From contig UQZJ01000007.1 of the NCBI GenBank assembly GCA_900545495.1, forward strand, positions 1 to 64,000: a stretch of DNA of 64,000 nt, written 5' to 3'. The translations under genes and the position numbers were made by a program. This document shows positions 58,990-64,000 of this stretch, piece after piece; the first letter of the stretch is position 1, and each line of letters begins with the position of its first letter. The notes below the pieces were generated by a model, which had not been told where the DNA came from, did no database searches, and saw only the letters and a list, made by a program, of their open reading frames with translations. This DNA comes from an uncultured Eubacteriales bacterium (GTDB lineage Bacteria; Bacillota; Clostridia; Oscillospirales; Oscillospiraceae).

Positions 58990-59669
58990 CTGCGGATCAC
59001 CTCGTCTCTGGTGATTTTCCCGTCCTCAATGGAAAGGATGCGATCCGCCTGCAGTGCGATGCTCTCGTCGTGGGTGATGACAATAAGGGTTTGCCCGTAT
59101 TTTTCGTTGGAAACCTTCAGCAGTTCCACGATCTCCCGGCTGCTTTTGGAGTCAAGATTTCCGGTGGGCTCGTCGGCAAGCACCACCGCAGGCGCATTCA
59201 TCAGAGCCCGACCGATGGACACCCGCTGCTGCTGGCCGCCGGAGAGTTGGTTCGGCAGGTGGTTCTCCCGGCCGGTAAGCTTCAGAGTGGTCATCAGCTC
59301 AGCCAGTCGATTTTGATTGACCTTCTGCCCGTCCATAAGTACGGGGAGAGTGATGTTTTCCGTGACATTGAGCACCGGAATGAGATTGTAAAACTGATAG
59401 ATCAGTCCCACCTGACGGCGGCGGAAGATGGCAAGCTGTTCCTCGTTCTGCGCGTACACATCCTTGCCGTCCATAAATACCTTGCCGCCTGTAGGCCGGT
59501 CTACGCCGCCGAGGATGTGAAGCAGTGTGGATTTGCCCGAGCCGGAGGGGCCGATCACGGCGACAAACGCTCCCTTCTCCACCGAAAAGGAAACGCCGTC
59601 CAGTGCCCGCACCTCGTTCTCGCCCTTGCCATATACCTTTGTCAGGTTTTCCACTCTCAAAATCTCCAT
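58986..59669 (-). CDS. ABC ATPase, MacB/BceA-like
   Basis: A 227-residue ATPase of the LolD/MacB/BceA class. Walker A 'GPSGSGKSTLLHILGG', the class motif 'YQFYNLIPVLNVTENITLP', signature 'NQLSGGQQQRVSIGRAL', Walker B 'VVLADEPTGNLDSKSS' and switch His in 'LIVITHDESIALQADRI'. AAGGAG precedes ATG 59669. It is the first gene of the ABC operon and sits behind a promoter with GTGAC repeats. Confidence 0.95.
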   Translation of the reverse strand: MEILRVENLTKVYGKGENEVRALDGVSFSVEKGAFVAVIGPSGSGKSTLLHILGGVDRPTGGKVFMDGKDVYAQNEEQLAIFRRRQVGLIYQFYNLIPVLNVTENITLPVLMDGQKVNQNRLAELMTTLKLTGRENHLPNQLSGGQQQRVSIGRALMNAPAVVLADEPTGNLDSKSSREIVELLKVSNEKYGQTLIVITHDESIALQADRILSIEDGKITRDEVIRR

Positions 59670-59688
59670 ATCGGGATACTCCTTTCGC

Positions 59689-59755
59689 TTTTTACACCCC
59701 CATTCTATTTTGTCAAGGTGACACGGCGGTGACTTTCAGGTGACGGATCCGTCAC
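59689..59755 (-). promoter_or_regulatory. ABC-operon promoter with response-regulator repeats
   Basis: Minus strand TTGACA (59716-59711), 16-bp spacer, TAAAAA (59694-59689). On the plus strand GTGAC begins at 59718, 59729 and 59740, an exact 11-bp period directly upstream of the -35. The last copy is half of a perfect 16-bp palindrome GTGACGGATCCGTCAC (59740-59755). This is how OmpR-type regulators usually bind. Confidence 0.75.
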
Positions 59756-59760
59756 TTAGT

Positions 59761-59793
59761 AAAAAAGGGAGCCGCCGGTCAGACGGTTCCCTT
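59761..59793 (-). terminator. Terminator of the sensor-kinase operon
   Basis: Minus strand 10-bp stem with one G-U pair (59793-59784 with 59774-59765, arms AAGGGAACCG / CGGCTCCCTT) and a T run (59766-59761). It overlaps the last kinase codons and separates the regulator operon from the ABC operon. Confidence 0.8.
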
Positions 59794-60783
59794 ATAAAAG
59801 CGTATGGTGAACATGGCTCCTACGGGCTTGCGGTTCTCTGCCTTTACGGTTCCCCCTTGCCCAGCTATAATCATGCGTGATAAGGCAAGCCCGATCCCAA
59901 AGCTTTTGCCGTCGGAATCCTTGCCCTTATAGAAGCGTTCAAAGATATGCGGCAGATCCTCCGGAGAAATGCCCGTGCCGTTGTCCTTAATTATAATTTC
60001 AGAATACAGGGCGTTTTCGGCTGCGTCAATTTCGATCCTGCCGCCCTCGGGGGTGTGTTCCATGCAGTTCTTCACAATATTGCCGATGGCTTCGCAGGTC
60101 CACGAGAGATCTCCCCGGAAAGTGCCGTCCGCATGGATGAGCAGCTCCTGCCCGCGCAGCTCCATGGGAATGAGCAGGGTCACACAGGACTTTTTGAGCA
60201 GCTCCTCCAGACTGACCTGCTCCTGCTTGAACTGCACCGTGCCGGCGTCCAGCCGTGAGATCTTTAGAAGTGTGGTGATCAGCCAGTCGATGCGGGAGAG
60301 CAGCTCGTAGAGCTCATGGATCAGCTGCTGCCTGCGCGCGTCGGTCAGCTTCGGCTCCGACAGCAGTCCAATCAGCAGATTGATAGAGGTCAGGGGCGTG
60401 CGGATCTGGTGAGAGATATCCGCGATGGAATCGGCAAGATATGCCTTTTCCCTTGTCAGCGTTTGCTGCTGCTCACGCAGGCGTATGGTCATCTTATAGA
60501 TCTCACTGTGGAGGATGCTCAGCTCACCCTCTGAATAGCTGTCAAAATCGATCGAACTGTCGCCGTGCAGAACCTGATTGATATCATCCGCAAGGGAAGA
60601 AATCCTCTGATACCTCTTATAAGTGCTGATGCAGAAGACCAGCATGAGGAGCAGAGAAAGCCCTGCGGCTGTCAGCCCGGCGCGAATGTCGAAGAAAAAG
60701 CAGACGGCGCAGGCGGCTGCGGAGAGCAGCAGCTGCCACAGCAGTGCCTTTCGTACCTCTTTGTTTTTCAGCAGCTTGATCAT
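59779..60783 (-). CDS. Sensor histidine kinase
   Basis: A 334-residue kinase with two membrane helices at the N-terminus (about 13-31 and 36-53) and almost no external loop, the intramembrane-sensing layout of Bce-type kinases. The phospho-accepting His is in 'ADISHQIRTPLTSINLL'; ATP-binding boxes follow: 'GNIVKNCMEHTPEGGRIEI' (N), 'IIIKDNGTGISPEDLPHIF' (G1/F) and 'SFGIGLALSRMIIAGQGG' (G2). Its start overlaps the response regulator stop by four bases. The partner is surely the preceding gene. Confidence 0.93.
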   Translation of the reverse strand: MIKLLKNKEVRKALLWQLLLSAAACAVCFFFDIRAGLTAAGLSLLLMLVFCISTYKRYQRISSLADDINQVLHGDSSIDFDSYSEGELSILHSEIYKMTIRLREQQQTLTREKAYLADSIADISHQIRTPLTSINLLIGLLSEPKLTDARRQQLIHELYELLSRIDWLITTLLKISRLDAGTVQFKQEQVSLEELLKKSCVTLLIPMELRGQELLIHADGTFRGDLSWTCEAIGNIVKNCMEHTPEGGRIEIDAAENALYSEIIIKDNGTGISPEDLPHIFERFYKGKDSDGKSFGIGLALSRMIIAGQGGTVKAENRKPVGAMFTIRFYKGTV

Positions 60784-61451
60784 GCGTCCACCTTATATCC
60801 TGTCCCGCGAACCGTCAGAATGATCTTCGGGTCGGCAGGGTCATCCTCAATCTTCTCCCGCAGCCGCTTGATGTACACCGTCAGCGTATTGTCATTGACA
60901 TACTCGCCGGCAACATCCCAGATGGCGTCAAGAAGCCGCTCACGGGTAAGCACGATTCCCCGATTGTTGATGAAAAACAGCAGAAGACGGTATTCCAGTG
61001 CTGAGAGGAACAGGTCCCTGCTGTTCTTCACCGCCGTGCCTTTTTCGGTGTCCACCACCACATCACCGAGCTTCACCGTTTTGCCCATGCTGCCGGTGAG
61101 TCGGAGCACATTTCGGATGCGGGAGATAAGCTCTCGCGGGCGAAACGGCTTTGGAATGTAATCGTCGGCGCCCAGATCGAAGCCCGTAACGGTGCTGAAC
61201 TCGTCGCCGGACGCGGTAAGGAAAATAACGGGCAAGTCAAATTCCGATTTGATCGCTCTGCACGCCGCGAAGCCATTGCCCTCCGCCAGAGACACATCCA
61301 GCAGCACAAGATCCGCCTTTTCCTCCGCAAGCAGCTTCATGGCCGCCGCCTGCCCGGATACACTTCGCACAAGGTACCCTTCGCTGTTCAGATATTCGCT
61401 CAAGCTCGCAACGATAATTTTATCGTCTTCTACCAATAGTATCTTTATCAT
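60780..61451 (-). CDS. OmpR-family response regulator
   Basis: A 223-residue regulator. The receiver domain has the acidic pair in 'ILLVEDDKIIVASL', the phospho-Asp in 'DLVLLDVSLAEGNGF', Thr in 'VIFLTASGDEF' and Lys in 'YIPKPFRPREL'. The C-terminal winged helix ends 'LTVYIKRLREKIEDDPADPK' and 'TVRGTGYKVDA'. It follows the 328-aa protein gene by 30 bp, and the kinase by overlap. The likely target is the GTGAC repeat set before the ABC genes. Confidence 0.95.
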   Translation of the reverse strand: MIKILLVEDDKIIVASLSEYLNSEGYLVRSVSGQAAAMKLLAEEKADLVLLDVSLAEGNGFAACRAIKSEFDLPVIFLTASGDEFSTVTGFDLGADDYIPKPFRPRELISRIRNVLRLTGSMGKTVKLGDVVVDTEKGTAVKNSRDLFLSALEYRLLLFFINNRGIVLTRERLLDAIWDVAGEYVNDNTLTVYIKRLREKIEDDPADPKIILTVRGTGYKVDA

Positions 61452-61481
61452 AGTCAGTCCTTTATTCTGATTGCCGCGGAA

Positions 61482-62468
61482 TCACAACCACTTCCCGATG
61501 AAGCCATATTCCACACGGTTGCCATCGTCCCATTCTGCAATCACACGGTAAACAAAGCTGCCGCTTTTCAGATCGAACGCACATCCTCCGTCATACGGAA
61601 GAATGTCTGTGATTGTCTCAACCTCGCCGCCGTTTTGGGGGACGCATTGTATCCGCACTGTATCCGGCTGCACCTCGAAATATAACCAGATTTCGTTTGA
61701 CTTTCTGTGGGAAATCAGTCCTGCTCTGACTGCCGTTATCTCCGGCAGAGAGGACTCTTCCCCGATCTCATACCCGCATCCAATGATGGAGCTCATGGTT
61801 CCATCCTCGTTTGGTTCCGGGGCCTGCCAGTAGTAGGCGCAGGGGGAAGCCGTGATTTCATCTGTTTCACCCATTGCCCCAGACATGGCATTCACCTGAA
61901 GCTCCGGTACAGTGATTTGGTCGGAGGGCTGTGCCATCCTATATGGCAGATGCATTTTCACCTCAAGCTCTATCCAGTTTGCCATCGGCTCGGAATACTC
62001 CGTGCCTTCCTCGTACCGGAACTCCGTCTGCAAGCGGTATCGTTCCCCGGCTATCAGGTTATACGGAGACGTCAGGTCATAGGAGAGCTCATTGTCACTG
62101 CCGCTGGGAATGCTGTACCCGATGTCGTGATAATAAACCTGCCGTGCGGGCGTGACCTTTTGCCATACACCGTCCTTCATTTGATACAGCGCAAACGCCT
62201 GCCCGTAGGCAATCGTCTTGCCGGAATCGTTTTTCCAGCGCAGGTCGAGCCGGAGATTCTCGCTCCCGCCGCCAATGCGCATAACCTCAAAGCCTACTCC
62301 CTCGGCATCGCTTCCTGCGTCAAGAACGCGAAGCAGCTCGTTCTCCGGAAATTGTGGCTCCGGCTGCTTCCCGCAGCGATAATATGTCACCGCCGCAAAC
62401 GCACATGCGGCGATGGCAATTATGGCAAGAACGACCACCCATATCACGGAAACCTTTCGTTTCATCAT
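61482..62468 (-). CDS. Membrane-anchored extracytoplasmic protein with Ig-like domain
   Basis: A 328-residue protein with one N-terminal membrane helix (about residues 7-28, 'VIWVVVLAIIAIAACAFAAV') and an external beta-rich part. Residues ~50-150 look like the small Ig-like fold found in Firmicute sensor/resistance proteins ('GSENLRLDLRWKNDSGKTI', 'DLTSPYNLIAGERYRLQTEF'). The remainder ('GSFVYRVIAEWDDGNRVEYG') is also beta-type. Its location between another external protein and the two-component genes suggests a co-sensor. AAGGAAGGTG precedes the ATG pair. Confidence 0.7.
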   Translation of the reverse strand: MMKRKVSVIWVVVLAIIAIAACAFAAVTYYRCGKQPEPQFPENELLRVLDAGSDAEGVGFEVMRIGGGSENLRLDLRWKNDSGKTIAYGQAFALYQMKDGVWQKVTPARQVYYHDIGYSIPSGSDNELSYDLTSPYNLIAGERYRLQTEFRYEEGTEYSEPMANWIELEVKMHLPYRMAQPSDQITVPELQVNAMSGAMGETDEITASPCAYYWQAPEPNEDGTMSSIIGCGYEIGEESSLPEITAVRAGLISHRKSNEIWLYFEVQPDTVRIQCVPQNGGEVETITDILPYDGGCAFDLKSGSFVYRVIAEWDDGNRVEYGFIGKWL

Positions 62469-62487
62469 TGTGCACCTTCCTTTCTCT

Positions 62488-63900
62488 CTATATTTTTGTT
62501 CTTTTCTTCCTGCGGTTTAGCAGAAATACGGCTGCGCCAACGGCGGCAAGTACTGCCGTCAGTACAATGATAAACTCTGTCGGCATAATGTACAAGCTCG
62601 ACCACTTCGGGGGCTGAGGCTTCTCAGATTCGGAAAGCGTAAAGGTCAGCTCGCTTTCCGGCAGACCCGGCAGGGTCAGCGCATACCCACCGTCCGTCTT
62701 TGTAAAGCCGTCAATACCGCTTTCCGTCATGTAATAGGGCGTTTTTACCACAACTTCCAATTCTCCGAACTGCGCCCAGGTTTTTGCCGGGGAAAGCAGA
62801 TAGGTATACGAATAGAGGCTCGGTGTATAGCCCGCATCAATGGCGGGATACACCGGCGCTGTCACCGCGTTTTTCAATGTCTGCCCCGGCTCCAGTGCGA
62901 GGGTGTACTCATACCATCGCATCAGTGAAAAATCTCCCTCTTCGATCTGGATCAGACCACTTCCCCATGTTTCGGAACTGAGCCGCAGAAGCTCGACCTG
63001 AGCATTGTACCAGTCAGACTCCAGAATGCCGGATGTTTCGTCATAGTCACGCAGAGCATAGTCCTTGAAGGTCATTTCGGAAATCTCCGGCGACACTATG
63101 CCTTCGATAACCTTTTCGCAGCTGCCGTTTTCATACAGCGTCCATACAAGACCCTTCTTCGGCAACTCGCCGAAGATATACACCGTGATCGTATCGCCGT
63201 TTTGTACCCAGCAGGAAGCTTGCACCCCCTCCTTCAGCCGCGCTCCGCCGGTTTGCTCCTCGCACAGTACCCGCGTTTTTGTGCTGTCTGCATTTATGAC
63301 AAATGCGGCGGTGGCCGCGCCGTATTCCTTATCTATGCCCGTGACGGAATACCTCTGCACCCAGACCGGCAGATCGGGATTGAAAAAGCTGTCGGAGATA
63401 TAGCTGTCCGCCAGCTTTTGCAGATCCTCGTCAAGGGAAAAAGTTGTGTGCGGTGCCTTCAAGGTGTGCCGAACGGTCGCCTCTACTGAGTTTCCATCCA
63501 GCGTAACGCCGTATTTTAGGGTATCGGAAACATCGACCGGCCGACCCGTTGCACGGTCATAGATGTATTCTCCGTAATGTGGAAGATTACCGAACGGAAA
63601 AACCAGCGTGGCCGTGACCGCATAGTTGGCGGGATTGCGAAAGATATATTCTGCCGTGACTTTCCCGGTATAGGCGAGGAAACTGTCCGTATCCGGATAA
63701 TACTGTTCTGGAAATTCCTGCACATCGAAGGTCAAAAGCTCTTTGTCCACCACAATGGGGCAATCCTCTCCCGTCACGACCGCGCCCGTGCCGTCTGTGC
63801 CGCGCCAATGCCGCTGGGCGGAATTGGCATAGGCGGGTTGTATCCAAACTCCTGCCAGCAGCAGGATCAATAGAACTCCCGCAGTTATTTTCTTTTTCAC
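62488..63900 (-). CDS. Secreted, C-terminally anchored protein of the sensing module
   Basis: A 470-residue protein with a signal peptide (cleavage probably after 'WIQPAYA'), a large external domain and a C-terminal membrane helix followed by basic residues ('VFLLNRRKKRTKI'). Text such as 'VTAEYIFRNPANYAVTATLV' and 'FPFGNLPHYGEYIYDRATGR' suggests a beta-sandwich. I do not recognise the family. GTG 63900 is preferred to ATG 63915 because GGAGG lies 8 bp before the GTG while the ATG has nothing ahead. Co-directional with the regulator genes. Confidence 0.7.
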   Translation of the reverse strand: MKKKITAGVLLILLLAGVWIQPAYANSAQRHWRGTDGTGAVVTGEDCPIVVDKELLTFDVQEFPEQYYPDTDSFLAYTGKVTAEYIFRNPANYAVTATLVFPFGNLPHYGEYIYDRATGRPVDVSDTLKYGVTLDGNSVEATVRHTLKAPHTTFSLDEDLQKLADSYISDSFFNPDLPVWVQRYSVTGIDKEYGAATAAFVINADSTKTRVLCEEQTGGARLKEGVQASCWVQNGDTITVYIFGELPKKGLVWTLYENGSCEKVIEGIVSPEISEMTFKDYALRDYDETSGILESDWYNAQVELLRLSSETWGSGLIQIEEGDFSLMRWYEYTLALEPGQTLKNAVTAPVYPAIDAGYTPSLYSYTYLLSPAKTWAQFGELEVVVKTPYYMTESGIDGFTKTDGGYALTLPGLPESELTFTLSESEKPQPPKWSSLYIMPTEFIIVLTAVLAAVGAAVFLLNRRKKRTKI

Positions 63901-63942
63901 ATGCACCGCCTCCATGCTTACAGACTGCCGCTTGAGTCTAAA

Positions 63943-64000
63943 CTACTTCTGAATGTCCGTGACTGCGCCGATGAATATGGGCAGCCCGGCGGCATTATCG
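63943..64000 (-). CDS. C-terminal end of a gene leaving the window
   Basis: On the minus strand a frame enters at the window edge and ends in TAG at 63945-63943, with last residues 'GLPIFIGAVTDIQK'. The ending resembles the close of a PAS/PAC sensor domain, but the piece is too short for a firm call. Confidence 0.4.
   Translation of the reverse strand, partial: DNAAGLPIFIGAVTDIQK

Overview
The window looks like a piece of chromosome from a GC-rich anaerobic gut Firmicute of the Oscillospirales type. The evidence is low-GC-phylum gene types (lipoproteins with clean lipoboxes, Shine-Dalgarno AAGGAGG sites, QueT, CyuA, a short CstA, Bce-like ABC/two-component module), the strictly anaerobic early-cobalt corrin pathway, and Clostridia-type integrative-element genes, all at high GC. 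This placement is inference; no rRNA is present.

Layout. 1-2050: a decayed, 3'-truncated IS3-family element joined to a broken leucine-rich-repeat surface-protein gene. 2126-15250: a LysR regulator, a gamma-glutamyltransferase without signal peptide, a pair of short CHR transporters, a YtcJ-like amidohydrolase and a five-gene oligopeptide ABC transporter. The ggt-side and transporter-side promoters carry the same roughly 44-bp operator/-35 block, which makes them one candidate LysR regulon for import and breakdown of small peptides. The binding protein of this transporter appears circularly permuted. 15277-32568: a cobalamin riboswitch followed by a lipoprotein cobaltochelatase (CbiK), a double-domain lipoprotein, a FecBCD-type transporter and a nearly complete anaerobic cobalamin pathway (cbiL-A-C-D-F-G-H-JET-B-cobD-cbiP), mostly with overlapping genes.

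32627-41090: M20 amidohydrolase plus transporter (minus strand), a 50-codon orphan gene with its own promoter and terminator, then a cysteine block: a 33-codon cysteine-rich leader, an intrinsic terminator, cysE, a dCMP-deaminase-like gene and cyuA (cysteine desulfidase), followed by a CstA-type carrier. 41212-45185, minus strand: rpsF-ssb-rpsR and dusB-ECF sigma-anti-sigma-queT. 45323-45580: a tRNA-Asp/tRNA-Thr operon.

45731-55693 is accessory DNA: three intact tyrosine recombinases (one beside tRNA-Thr, two overlapping in tandem), an 877-aa metallophosphoesterase, a ribbon-helix-helix protein, an HTH protein, an excisionase and a CxxC protein. 55749-64000, minus strand, is a peptide-sensing/detoxification type module: two extracytoplasmic proteins, response regulator, histidine kinase, ABC ATPase, FtsX-like permease and a small membrane protein. 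The ABC promoter carries three GTGAC direct repeats at an exact 11-bp period, the probable response-regulator site.

The most interesting points are the circularly permuted peptide-binding lipoprotein, the cysteine leader/attenuator in front of cysE, the lipid-anchored cobaltochelatase at the head of the B12 operon, the shared LysR operator, and the phosphoesterase cargo between integrases.
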